The notes under the pieces were generated by a model, which saw nothing but the letters and a program-made list of their open reading frames with translations, did no database searches and was not told where the DNA came from. A stretch of 64,000 nt of DNA from Hanleya hanleyi (Eukaryota; Mollusca; Polyplacophora; Lepidopleurida; Hanleyidae), in the NCBI GenBank assembly GCA_036873755.1, contig JAVTVY010020570.1:19468-83467 (forward strand), read 5' to 3'. A program made the translations under genes and the position numbers. Position 1 is the stretch's first letter; every line of letters begins with the position of its first letter. Below, piece by piece: positions 45,468-55,685 of this stretch.

Positions 45468-46892
45468 GGTTGCTCTTGTTGTCTGTAGGCTGGACCTGTG
45501 GATTATTTCATGAATTCCACGAAATCTGTAACCAAAATGTAATTTCGTCACATAATTCGAAATCTCGGTTATGTCATTCCTGAACAGCTTTGCCCATGTT
45601 TTTGACCAGTCATTCTCGCTCTTTCACATTCAATCGGTTATACGTGCATTGCCGGGCACATACCAACAGAATTCATGTTTTGGGTCTGTCCTTAATTGAA
45701 ACTTGTAAAATAGGAAAAATTGCAGCTCCTTAAAAAACGGACCAAAATGTAATTCCATCACGCAGTTTTGCTTAACCACATTTATCAATTTGAAACTTTA
45801 CTTGACAGAAATCAGATATAATGTAGTCCAGATGTTCAGGATTCGAATAAAACAGCACCTGAAATGAGAAACATTCCAGTTTTGATGGAATATGATTGTT
45901 ACCAGCACGTCTTCATAAGGTGGTTACTTCACTGTAATTCCGTCACGCGGTATTCGAATGTCACGTGATCAGGTACAAAACTGTATTTTTGAAATTGTAT
46001 TTTCGCTTTTTTCTCTCAGCCTACAGTTCTTAGTAATAGGGTTATAGGAAAATGAAATTCCAAAACAGATGTTACCATGGACAATTAATGACAGAGGTTC
46101 AGAAGAACTGAAAACATGGGTACCTTGTAATTCCGTCACGCTGGAATTCATGATTTGACGGTACTAATAGCAGAGCGTAATATGTGCTCTGCAATGGCAA
46201 GCTAATGCAATTATCTATCTACACAAACTTCGCATTTCAAATTGCCAGGTCTCGCCGGACCCTTGGTCTGTGACGGTAGTGCGAGCCCGGGCTCTCCCGT
46301 TGCTTATATACGGCGAACAAGCAGAAATGAGGCGTAGATCTTTGTATCGCCATCTCGTTGAAGAAAGGGGTTAAGATTCTTACACAAGCTGATAAACATT
46401 TTGGCAAATCATAATGGCGAGAGATGGCAAACCGGGTGCACTTTACATATACATGTCCCTATATAGGCAACTATCCAAATGCAAAATTAGTGCATGGCTT
46501 GGAGTTTGCGCGCGAAAGGATTACTGTGTGAGCCCGACATTGTTGACGCGAAAATTTCGTTCTTTTGCTGAGGCTATACTACATCCTCGCTAATACCAGG
46601 TGTATCTCTATCCTCTGGTTCAAATAGAAACCTTGATGTTGTGAAGATGGCTATACTACAGAAGAGTATTTCATCAAATAACCCAAATATTACATAAAAG
46701 AACCATTGAAGTTGAAAAGTCAATTTGTTTGGAATTCATATCGGGAAACCCGGATGATGTTGAAAAGATATCATAAGTAATACGTTATAATACTGAATTG
46801 TCCGGAAATTTTCGTCTTATTTTCTCCTCTTTTCAGAAGGCATATACGACAGAATACCCGGTGATGACGTTGCTGCTGTGAACCAGGTTTAG
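41201..46892 (+). CDS. Small secreted cysteine-rich protein, gene B (complete, four exons)
   Basis: Exons 41201-41254, 43735-43852, 44875-44979 and 46837-46892 join to 333 bp, 110 residues, with consensus GT/AG borders and phases 0,1,1. Exon 1 is a signal peptide (MRVLLLAIFLASIVCVIY). Exon 2 holds six cysteines in the spacing C-x5-C-x8-C-x4-C-x5-C-x5-C. Exon 3 holds two more cysteines, a histidine-rich HVGHPHPK stretch and a KR pair before APGYGTCVLEEF. Exon 4 is an acidic tail, GIYDRIPGDDVAAVNQV. Its paralogue (gene A) lies on the opposite strand about 12 kb away, transcribed divergently. Introns hold a MITE, Penelope-like and other element fragments and an LTR-element relic. I do not recognise the family; EB-like or knottin-like folding is a guess. 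Secretion is inferred from the leader. Confidence 0.85.
41419..41801. mobile_element. MITE candidate in gene B intron 1
   Basis: Imperfect inverted ends about 60 bp long: 41419-41477 (CTCTCTAAAATGGAGGT) and 41738-41801 (ACCTCCATTTTAGAGAG). No coding capacity. Confidence 0.8.
42448..42620 (-). mobile_element. Penelope-like element 3' fragment, minus strand
   Basis: On the minus strand, TCTAATTTCGTTTAACCTGG, GGGGCTAGGGC, AGTCACAATCAAAG and GACGTCTTGCCGGCATCAT follow the order seen at 6196-6400. It lies in intron 1 of gene B. Confidence 0.75.
43015..43373. mobile_element. Compact CCTACGAAGTAGG-family element
   Basis: About 355 bp with both end types: ACATGGCAGTGTGACTAACG at the left and GTAGCCTACTTTGTAGGAAT at the right. 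The interior matches the ends of the larger copies at 13.8-19 and 21.6-23.1 kb. It shows what the minimal unit looks like without inserted sequence. Confidence 0.82.
43735..43852 (+). CDS. Gene B exon 2
   Basis: Acceptor TTTGTGTTACAG, donor TGGG|GTAAGT, 118 bp, phase 0 in, 1 out. Encodes GQECVLSEQCKNHDGRALC, then CHRDVPCNKDNDCFFW. Confidence 0.88.
44470..44700 (-). mobile_element. LTR-retrotransposon relic with a primer-binding-site motif
   Basis: On the minus strand, TGGCGCCCAACGTGGGGC (44487-44470) follows ...TTCACAC, as a primer-binding site follows an LTR end. Further upstream on that strand a tRNA-like A box (TAGCTCAGCTGG, near 44556) occurs, with a B-box-like TCGAATTC about 47 bases later. 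The relic could instead be a tRNA-derived SINE or tRNA pseudogene. It lies in intron 2 of gene B. Confidence 0.45.
44875..44979 (+). CDS. Gene B exon 3
   Basis: Acceptor CTTCTGCCACAG, donor GCAA|GTGAGT, 105 bp, phase 1 at both ends. Encodes AADVHVGHPHPKCYD, then EIKRAPGYGTCVLEEF. Confidence 0.87.
45432..45470. repeat. (TTG)n microsatellite
   Basis: About a dozen TTG/GTT triplets in intron 3 of gene B. Confidence 0.95.
45508..46153. mobile_element. MITE with TCATGAATTCCAC ends, second copy
   Basis: Left end 45508-45520 matches exactly. The right end CTGGAATTCATGA (46141-46153) has one mismatch. The interior has TAATTCCGTCACG-type motifs near 45749, 45937 and 46128, as in 24306-25153. It lies in intron 3 of gene B. 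Confidence 0.72.
46154..46836. other. Remainder of gene B intron 3
   Basis: No gene or recognised repeat. Confidence 0.5.
46837..46892 (+). CDS. Gene B exon 4 and stop
   Basis: Acceptor CTCCTCTTTTCAG. The split codon A|AA gives Lys, then 17 codons and TAG. Confidence 0.75.
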
Positions 46893-48469
46893 CCAAAGCC
46901 TGCATTTCTCCTCGTTCCCTTGTGATACCTTCCGTTGAAGAAAATTGCTAACGTTTGTCCACTTGAATTTGTCGTCAATTCCAGTGCTTGTGAAAAATCA
47001 GCGGTTTGCTCCACATAAATTTTGTAGCGTGAAATATAAACAATGGTAATCATTTATGTGTACATGATATGTACAATGAAACACTTTTTTAAGAATTCTT
47101 ATTACTTTTCACTGTACTGAACGTCAAATGGATTGTTTGAGATACCAGCACTCAGTTGCATGTGGTGACATAGCATTTTATTAATTTTCTTGAAGGTCAA
47201 CAAGGCCGTATAACCGCATTCCAGTTGTGTCTGTTTTTGTCTGGGCATATTGGACCTTCGATCAAGTGAAAAGGAATGCATTATGACGCAACCCCATTTA
47301 CTGCAGTCGAGGTTATGGAGCAATGCTTGTGGCTCTTCAAACATCAGCCTTAGAGAGAACGAAATAGATCTAAGGAAAGAAGAGTGTTTAACTTATTGTG
47401 TAGTTTGTTATATATGACACAAACAGCTGATATATGTGGAGCTAATAGCTGATTTCTGACAAGGGTCAAAATCGACGCCTAATTAAAGTGGACAGACATT
47501 AGGGCAGACATTATTATACCAAAGTACTGTCTCAATTTTTTAGTACTGATAAAAACTATCATTTCATAAACTAGTACTAGTTGGATTGTTTTCATTGACT
47601 ATTTATTTTCATTCCCATTCCGCATGGAGCTCTATAACATTGATAATACCCGGTATATTGCTCAAATTACACTTAATGATATCACTTTGATACAGCTCTT
47701 CGCCTATAATTACATTGCTCTAGGAATGTACGGGACGAAATACCCCGATAAACATGGTGTATTTACAGTAATTAGAATAAAATAGCTGTACATCAACCCT
47801 TTAATTACTCAACTGTTTTTCGCTAATTATCGCAATCAATGTATTAATGTTGTTCATCTAATTAACGTTAGTGATTATGGCTGGTATAATAAATACTTCC
47901 ATTTATGACGTCGGGTTATTTTTTTGTATGTGCTGAATCAGATAGAGAGAAAAGTTTATATGGCGAGTAATTATCTCAGCGCCTGATGACGCTTTATCCC
48001 ACTCGAATTCTATGATGTAATTTTCATCCATGACCGATAAACGACCATTCGCCACTTCTTGGGGCTATTCAGAGGAATATAGTCGCTGAAAGGAGATGCA
48101 TAAGACACCTTATTGTTTACATGCACGCTGTGATCACCTCTCTGGAACTATATCACATGTAAGGTTTCAATTCTCAGCAATAGAAACGAATTCAAAAGAC
48201 CTTTCCCCTCACTGGCAAATTCTCGGGGGTAGTCAGAGGAATATAGTGCCTCAAATGGCATGGACTCCAAACGTATACTTTCAGTCATGCTGGGTCGACA
48301 TCGGGCATTACAGACTAGTCTTTTGTGTTAAATGCCGTCATTTACATCTGACGACGATACAGCTCACCAATCTCCAATGTACGAGTTGTCACAGCGAAAC
48401 AGCTCACCAATTACCAGTATACGAGTTGTCAGAGCATTTCCTCCATAGCTCTACAGATTTGTATCTAAT
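46893..48469. other. 3' flank of gene B, no gene recognised
   Basis: No clean AATAAA close to the stop. A short motif (GAGGAATATAGT with GGGGNTANTC before it) occurs twice, near 48067 and 48226. The frame 48096-48602 is composite, running into a retroelement fragment. Confidence 0.45.
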
Positions 48470-48575
48470 ACCGCTTATGCCGGTGCTAGGGGCCGTGTGG
48501 TCATATCATCCAAGTTGCCACATGAACAGGTACAATAAAAGCGTACCTGAGATACAACACATATCACCAATCGTT
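48470..48575 (+). mobile_element. Penelope-like element 3' fragment, plus strand
   Basis: GGTGCTAGGGGCCGTGTGG, ACATGAACAG, CAATAAAAGCGTACCTGAG correspond in order to 6213-6300. Confidence 0.7.
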
Positions 48576-49522
48576 AGATTCTTGGTATGTGCTTTAGAAT
48601 AGGTTAGCCAGAAGACTATTCTGTGAAGTCATGTGACGCATTCAGTATGTCGGCACCTCTTCCCACTTCCCTTATATGTGTTGTAATTGGAGAAGAACTC
48701 CCCCTGTCAAATGGTTATCGAATCAATTTGACTCGAATTACACATTGTGGTAAAGTGATTCTCAAAGCATACAGATCGTGGATCCGTGTAAGGGGTTCGG
48801 TTCTTCCGGCCCATCACATCTGGAGACATAGGAAATTCATGCTAGAACCCTCCAAGAGAAAATCTGGCCCCTTCGTAGATTTCCGCTCGCCTGTTCCCAT
48901 TGATAATCGTTCGCGACTGCTCGGCCTATTCCGTCGAAGTCATAATACCTCGCGTATTATTGGTGTAAGGATTTTACAGTTGCTCTCAGCTGCTCTCAGC
49001 TGTAAACCGTAATCCGCCGCACGTGAGGCACATCACATGCTATAGGATGTGTTTCCGCTTACATAGTCCTCGTCGTATTTCTCCCTTATCAGGAGATAAG
49101 ATATATATCCAGATGAAATAGAAATTCTCTTGATTCTACCCCCTCGAAAATGTCTTCTAATTTGAGGTGTTTCTCCTGGTTTTCCTTCTCGAGATGATCT
49201 CCATGGTAACAGAAGTCATACAGCTGACATGCGCTGTTCGGATTTTCTGCGTGATACTGTGCTTTCAACATGGATGCCAATATGGATTCCTAACAGTGGG
49301 GGACGAGAAACTAATGTCTTACATTATCCGAGACCGTGTCGAGTGATTGACAATGTGTTCTTGACATTATTTGACCCGAATAAGATATCGTGGATGTGGT
49401 TTTCATAAGATACAATTTGGTAACTGCGAACGTGAATCGGCTTATCCAGCTTACCATACCTTGCGATTTACAGAAAATTCATATTATGACTCGCTGGCAT
49501 CGCTCAAGCGAAACAAGATTAA
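48576..49522. other. No gene recognised
   Basis: The 129-codon frame 48623-49012 has no domain or signal that I recognise. It could be part of an unknown element. Confidence 0.4.
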
Positions 49523-49620
49523 GAGTGAGTGAGTGAATAGAATTTAACGTCGCTTTCAACAATATCTCAGCTATATCGCGACGGACCAACTAAGCACCAC
49601 CCAGCCAAGTTGCGTTCCTG
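49523..49620 (+). mobile_element. Mollusc-type dispersed repeat, plus-strand copy
   Basis: GAGTGAGTGAGTGAATAGAA head followed by AACGTCGCTTTCAACAATAT and CACCCAGCCAAGTTGCGTTC. See 9350-9444. Confidence 0.75.
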
Positions 49621-49750
49621 CTATTTCAAAGAAGAAATCTTTGAAGCAGCATGGAACAAGACACCCTTCCTCCACCCTATAAAATACTGAGGACAGCACA
49701 CAAGACACAGACAGGATGCTTACATGGTGCAATAAAGACAAGTCATATTA

Positions 49751-49809
49751 CAGTGCTAGACATCACATTATCAAGTTCCTGTTGATAATGTGATGTCTGT
49801 CTAGAACTG
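49751..49809. repeat. Small hairpin
   Basis: AGACATCACATTATCAA and its complement around a 7-base loop. Confidence 0.85.
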
Positions 49810-49969
49810 TAATAACAACGCAGTAGTCCTGCCTGTATGTAACCGACTGACCAAATTAAATATTTATTAGCGCTCTAATTTGGTAGTTTTGGTTACAAGG
49901 CCATAACGCGTGTACATAGTGAGTTGACAATTAAAAAACTCCGTTGTATCTGGATATCTCACTTGTAAT

Positions 49970-50095
49970 GAATGCTTAAATTGAATTTTGAATTGAAATT
50001 GAAATTTTAAATCAGAATTATACATTGAAATTTCAAATTAGTAATTCAAATATCGGATTCAAATATCAAAATTTCAAATTCAAATTTCAGAAAAG
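49970..50095. repeat. AATTGAAATTTC-type simple repeat
   Basis: Imperfect iterations of AATTGAAATTT / AAATTTCAAATT. Confidence 0.8.
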
Positions 50096-51125
50096 TTTAA
50101 ATAGTATGTCCAGAAACTAATGAACTTTCCAGACCGGTCTGAAATTGATTCCAACCTGGGCTAGGACAGGGGCACGTTACCGTTAAGGGTTTTTAGGCAG
50201 TCACATTAGTCTGCTTGAAAATGGCACAACTTCACATACAAGGGTAAAAAAGTTCCATGAATACCAACTTGAATACCAAATTCTTTCTTAGCATCTGAAA
50301 TATATTGGCTGCAACTCAAAGTTTATGTTGAAATCTTCATACTTTATCAAATGCATGGTCCGGGATATAGATCATTTAAGAGGAGATACCGCTTAACAAC
50401 GTTACTTGAAATATTAGCATATGGAACAATGGTCGACCACTTGCCCATTTGCCACTATTGGAAATCCCGTGAATTCACGTCACCTCGTCTTACATGACCG
50501 ATATACCCATGGTCCCTTGTACTCGAAGAAGACAGTGTAAGGGTCCTTGAGTGTGGCATGTTGTTGTTGTTGTGCTTCAGATATATTGCCTACAGCACGT
50601 GTTTGAATGAGATAGATTCCCTGACTGTCAGCTATTCCTTCATGCAGATATGCCCCTATAATGGGTACTTAGGCTAGAATAGAAGTCCCGATAAATCATA
50701 TTGTTCCCTACATCACAATGACATGTCATGTAAGACCAAACATGAAAAAAAAACCATAACCAAGAGTCATACAATACAATCCAAGTGTTTTCACGTAAAG
50801 CCCTTCCACTCTGAATGTGAAACAACCAACTGATGGAGTATGGCTCTATTTCTAATGTGTTTTGAATAATAATGCAGCCTCTCATTTCCGGTGTTTTAGA
50901 TCTCGGAAATTTGTGCATGAATTTTGTCTCTATGATGAGTAATATATGAGCATTCACCGGCTAAAATGTTCCATAGACCAGAGAGCATATATTTTGAAGA
51001 AAACGACAGTCTCAACATAAATTTTAAGTTTCATGCAAGATATTTTGGAAGGTAAGTAAGATTTGAAATTGTTGTTACTGGAAATTGCCCACCGATGTTA
51101 AGGGGGTGATATGTGTTCAGCTACC
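50096..51125. other. No gene recognised
   Basis: Only fortuitous frames, including the minus frame 50640-50957. Confidence 0.45.
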
Positions 51126-53440
51126 TTTTTATCCCCCGCCGCAACGCGGCCGGGGACTTTAAAATGGTTCTTGCTTCTATGTGTCCGTGCATGCACGGAC
51201 ATGTCCGTGCAAATACTTCGTAAGCAATAGCTTCTAAATGCTTTGTCGGATTCCTCCGAAATTTGGCATCTGCATTCTTTGCGACAAGACGTCTCTTGGT
51301 ATTACGTTTCAGCAAGATCCGCCTGTAGGTGGCGCCACTGGGGTCTTACTTCTATGTGTCCGTGCATGCACGGACATGTCCGTGCAAATACTTCGTAAGC
51401 AATAACTTCTAAATGCTTTGTCGGATTCCTCCGAAATTTGGCATCTGCATTCTTTGCGACAAGATGTCTCTTGGTATTACGTTTCAGCAAGATCCGCCTA
51501 TAGGTGGCGCCACTGGGGTCTTACTTCTATGTGTCCGTGCATGCACGGACATGTCCGTGCAAATACTTCGTAAGCAATAACTTCTAAATGCTTTGTCGGA
51601 TTCCTCCGAAATTTGGCATCTGCATTCTTTGTGACAAGACGTCTCTTGGTATTACGTTTCAGCAAGATCCGCCTGTAGGTGGCGCCACTGGGGTCTTGCT
51701 TCTATGTGTCCGTGCATGCACGGACATGTCCGTGCAAATACTTCGTAAGCAGTAACTTCTAAATGCTTTGTCGGATTCCTCCGAAATTTGGCATCTGCAT
51801 TCTTTGCGACAAGACGTCTCTTGGTATTACGTTTCAGCAAGATCCGCCTGTAGGTGGCGCCACTGGGTCTTGCTACAATCTTAGTGCATGTCCGTGGATG
51901 TTCGTGCAAATGCTTCATAAGCGATAACTCCTAAATGCTTTGTCGGATTCCTCCGAAATTTGGCATCTGCATTCTTTGCGACAAGACGTCTGTTGGTATT
52001 ACGTTTCATTAAGATCCGCCTGTAGGTGGCGCCACTGGGTCTTGTTCCAATATTTGGTGCATGTCCGTGCAAATACTGCGTAGCGATAACTCCTAAATGC
52101 TTTGTCGGATTCCTCCGAAATTTGGCATCTGCATTCTTTGCGACAAGACGTCGCTGGTATTACGTTTCAGCAAGATCCGCCTGTAGGTGGCGCCACTGGG
52201 TCGTGTTCCAATCTTTAATGCATGTCCGTTCATGTTTGTTCAAATCTTTCGCGAGCGATAACTTTCGAACAATTTGTCGGATTTCTTCGAAATTTGGTAA
52301 ATGCATTCCCTGCGACAAAACACCGTTGGTGATGCGTTTCAGCAAAATCCACCCAGAGGTGGCGCCACTAGAGTTCATTCCATTATTCCATGCTGCAAGT
52401 GATAACTTAGAAACACTGGGTCGAATTTCTTTGAAATATCCTACATATGTACCTTTCTGGGTAACATGAGAAACGTTGCGGCTCATCGGATTCTTCTCAA
52501 ATTTGGCATGCATTTACCATGCCAGGAGCTGTTGCTTGGGATTGCCTTTCGCTCACTTGCACTCACAGGTGGCGCCACCTGGTGGCAACATCAGAAATTC
52601 GTTTCCGGGTAATAACTTGAGAACTGACCATCGGATTCTTCTCAAATTTTGTATGAATGTACCGTGACATAAGATGTCGCTCGATAATGCATTTCACTGA
52701 CTTGCGCCTAGAGGTGGCGTCACCTGGTGTCAAAATCTAAATTTGGTTTCTGGGCAATAACTTGAGGACCCTCATCGGATTCTTCTCAAATTTGGTATGC
52801 AGATGTCCCCACGATACCATGTTCCTTGGGATTGTATTTTTCCCGCTTCTTCCTACAGGTGGCATCTCCTGGTGGAAAAATTTGTTTCCAGGCAATAATT
52901 TGTCAACTGCTCATCAGATTATTCTCAAATTTTGTATTCATATGTGACCCGCCCCAAATAACATGAACACCGGTGGGCATCTAGTACCGGCAATAACTTG
53001 AGGAGCCCTCTTCAGAGTCTCAAAGTTCATATGCCGATACCATGACATGAGATGTCATTTGGGATTGTGTTTTGCCTGCTTGCACCTACAGGTGGTGACT
53101 CCTTGTGGCAAAGTCTAAATTTGGTTTCTGGGCAATAGGTTGAGGATGCCTTCATATTCTTGTCAAATTTAGTTTGCAGATAATATGCCATGAGTTGTCT
53201 CTTGGGGTTGCATTTCGGTTACATAATTTTCATGCTACATGGTAAAGAAAATATATTACAGTAGCAATCAACATTCAGTCAGCCATTCGGAGTTGATCTC
53301 AAAACCTGGGAAGGTTGAAAGACCCCTCTGCTTCTTACGCCTGTGAAGTAGCTGTTGCCATCCTCATGAATATCTTCTGAAACCGACAGCGCTTATAAAT
53401 ATTGCTGCCATTTTGGCGGGGGACCTAGCATCCTCTGGCT
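51126..53440. repeat. 175-bp tandem array with GC-rich flanks
   Basis: Units start GTGTCCGTGCATGCACGGAC at 51181, 51356, 51531 and 51706, exactly 175 bases apart, and contain GTCGGATTCCTCCGAAATTT and GTAGGTGGCGCCACTGG. The first four are nearly identical. From about 51880 rightward the units shorten and diverge until only GGTGGC...CCTGGTGG and CAATAACTTGAG are recognisable near 53100. ATCCCCCGCCGCAACGCGG at the left and GGCGGGGGACCTAGCA at 53415 may be element ends. The frames read here are repeat artefacts. Confidence 0.9.
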
Positions 53441-54327
53441 GCTTGTTTTCCGTAGAATCACTGGTGATCTGATTACTAAATAAGCAATATAGTTGGTGGC
53501 CAGTATCATATATCAAAACGTTCCCCAAACCTTGCTGAATGAGAATATGACACCCCTTTGAATAAACAATGTAAATTGGAGAATATAATTACAGAAAAAA
53601 GCGTCTCGGCACTGCCAGCAGAAGTCAATAAAGAATAAACACTCACTCTTGAAAGATGGTCCTACATATTGTATGTAATCACTGCTACAACAAAGACTAT
53701 GTCAGAAAAGAAAATTTCTTTGGAAAGTATATTTAAAGAATTTTTATCATTTACTTTGTCTACATAATTGTCTAAAGCATTGATAATTCGTTGCAGCCAA
53801 TATGAAGACAGTTCAAAGCTGTGTGGAGTTATCCAAGACAGGTGTGTGTCACACATCTGTCGCCAACCTGTGTTGGTTTGAAAAGGTAATACATCTAAAC
53901 CAGTTTGTGCTGTCAGTGAGGGAAATGCCCTGGATTCTTTCTATTTCAATCCCCTATTGCTTATTGTGGTCCATTCATTCGCAGCTTGTTCTGATTGCGC
54001 CTGGTTCTAAAAGAAGCTGCATAAGGAATTGTCAATTGACACATATGTGATTTGATCCACATGCCAGGTACACAAAATTTCTAGACTAAGACAATTACTA
54101 ATAAAGTATTAAAAAAATATTTAAGAATACTTCCCAAAACAATTTTCATATCTAACTTAGTCTTTGTTGTAGCACACACTATACATAATTTTCTTAACTG
54201 CTTTTCAATATTGTGTTTTTAATAATTATTTATGTACTTCTGCTGGCAGTCCTAAGAACAATTCTTTTTGTAGATTTTTATCTATGTAGATACATCGATC
54301 TGCATGTCAAACATGTTATGGTGGTAT
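53441..54327. other. No gene recognised
   Basis: AT-rich intergenic sequence. Confidence 0.5.
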
Positions 54328-54419
54328 TGTCCTACGCTCATACTATTCAGCTTGTATCACTGACGTCCCTTGGAGAGTAGGGACGTCAGTGATACAAGCT
54401 GTTTATCAGCGTAGGAACA
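54328..54419. repeat. Hairpin, ~41-bp arms
   Basis: CAGCTTGTATCACTGACGTC and its complement around an ~8-base loop; outer parts CCTACGCT...AGCGTAGG. Confidence 0.9.
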
Positions 54420-54984
54420 TTTGGATGTATGACATTACTATATTCATGCAGAATACACCAAATTGGAGACTTCTTCTCCTATCACACAACTTTCAAAACG
54501 TTGCCCCTACATCAGCCCTTTAATTCTCTGGTGTGTGCAAAACTTTTTCTGCTAAAGTTTTCTGCGTTTTTAACCTGTGAATGAAAAATTGTACTTCAGA
54601 CTTTGCCATTTTCAAGTCGAATACTGTGGCTGCCTAGACAAATTAATTAGTTAATCAGATTTATTTGAGTCGAGGGAGTAAAGAAGTCCCTTGACCCCCC
54701 CCCCACAAAAATAAGTCTGTGTAATTTCGTGCAGAGCAGACTCCAGATAGGAAGAGAGTCAAATCATTAACGCCAGAGTGGATCTGTTTTTATCAGACTG
54801 ACCACGACGGTGTATCTATACATGCCACCATGGGGTCTCAATGACACGATTTTATATATAGTGCTGTCATACCGAAGCTCCATGATGCAGATTGACCTGA
54901 TATTTCAGCCAGTCACACTAACCAGTCCCTTGATCTATCATCTCAATGTTGAGTGCCAAGCTCACTGGGATCGATCCGAGGAGC

Positions 54985-55186
54985 TCCCGCTCGCGAGGTG
55001 GACGTTCGTCAGATCCGACATTCACTAGTCAGCCTTCGCCCATAAAAAAATCGTGGTTTGGAGCGTCGAAAGACCTATTAGGGTAGACAGCACCAATTTC
55101 AAACAGGTATAGAATGAAAACCACAAACATGCAAGAGAGAAGCGGTCAGCAGTTTCCAATGATGACAGAAAGATATCACGATTGAC
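54985..55186 (-). mobile_element. Penelope-like element tail fragment, minus strand
   Basis: On the minus strand, CTGCTGACCGCTTCTCTCTT, TTGGTGCTGT, AATAGGTCTTT and GGGCGAAGGCTGA...GTCGGATCTGACG line up with 6400-6580. Confidence 0.65.
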
Positions 55187-55422
55187 GTTCTTTTAATAAA
55201 ATCCATATCAATGGCAAGTATTCTTTGATCCAAATGATTTTCCGGACTCTCTAACAACTAGACCATCGCAGTGTGGCTTCATATCCCAGAACACAGAAAT
55301 AGACAAAATAGCGATGTTCTTCCATCTAATTCAGTAACAATGTTGATATGGTGGTGAGTCTGATTTTAATCAGATTGTGAAAACGACACTCTTGCTTTTC
55401 AATAATCGGATAATGACAGCTG

Positions 55423-55428
55423 TTTATT
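55423..55428 (-). promoter_or_regulatory. Candidate polyadenylation signal of the lipase gene
   Basis: AATAAA on the minus strand, about 190 bases past the lipase stop codon. Another lies near 55510. Confidence 0.45.
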
Positions 55429-55615
55429 GCAAAGAACACAACAAATAACAGTTGAGAGGTTTTTAGATATTGCTTTTGTAACGTTTGTCTCCCTTAACGG
55501 GGCATCGGTTTATTCACACGGTTGCTCTCAGATACAGTTTGAGGCGAATACTTCTACATTAAGTTCCGTATTTGTCGTGTTGCTGTGGATCTTGACATGT
55601 GTTTCTCTCGTGTCC

Positions 55616-55685
55616 TCAACAACCGGAGTGAGAGTTCAAAGTTGCCTCGCCATGCACCAAAGCATCGTGACCACAGAACTTCAGG
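55616..55685 (-). CDS. Lipase last exon
   Basis: Acceptor TTTTATTTTTTTCAG; 70 bp; encodes LKFCGHDALVHGEATLNS then HSGC and TGA. Confidence 0.85.

Noticed and set aside
48096..49012. Two frames of 168 and 129 codons
   Set aside because: The first runs into a Penelope-like tail fragment and contains short duplications; the second has no family resemblance. Both are treated as fortuitous.
51121..52513. Series of similar minus-strand proteins (for example starting MLKRNTKRRL)
   Set aside because: They are translations of the 175-bp tandem repeat and shift frame between units.
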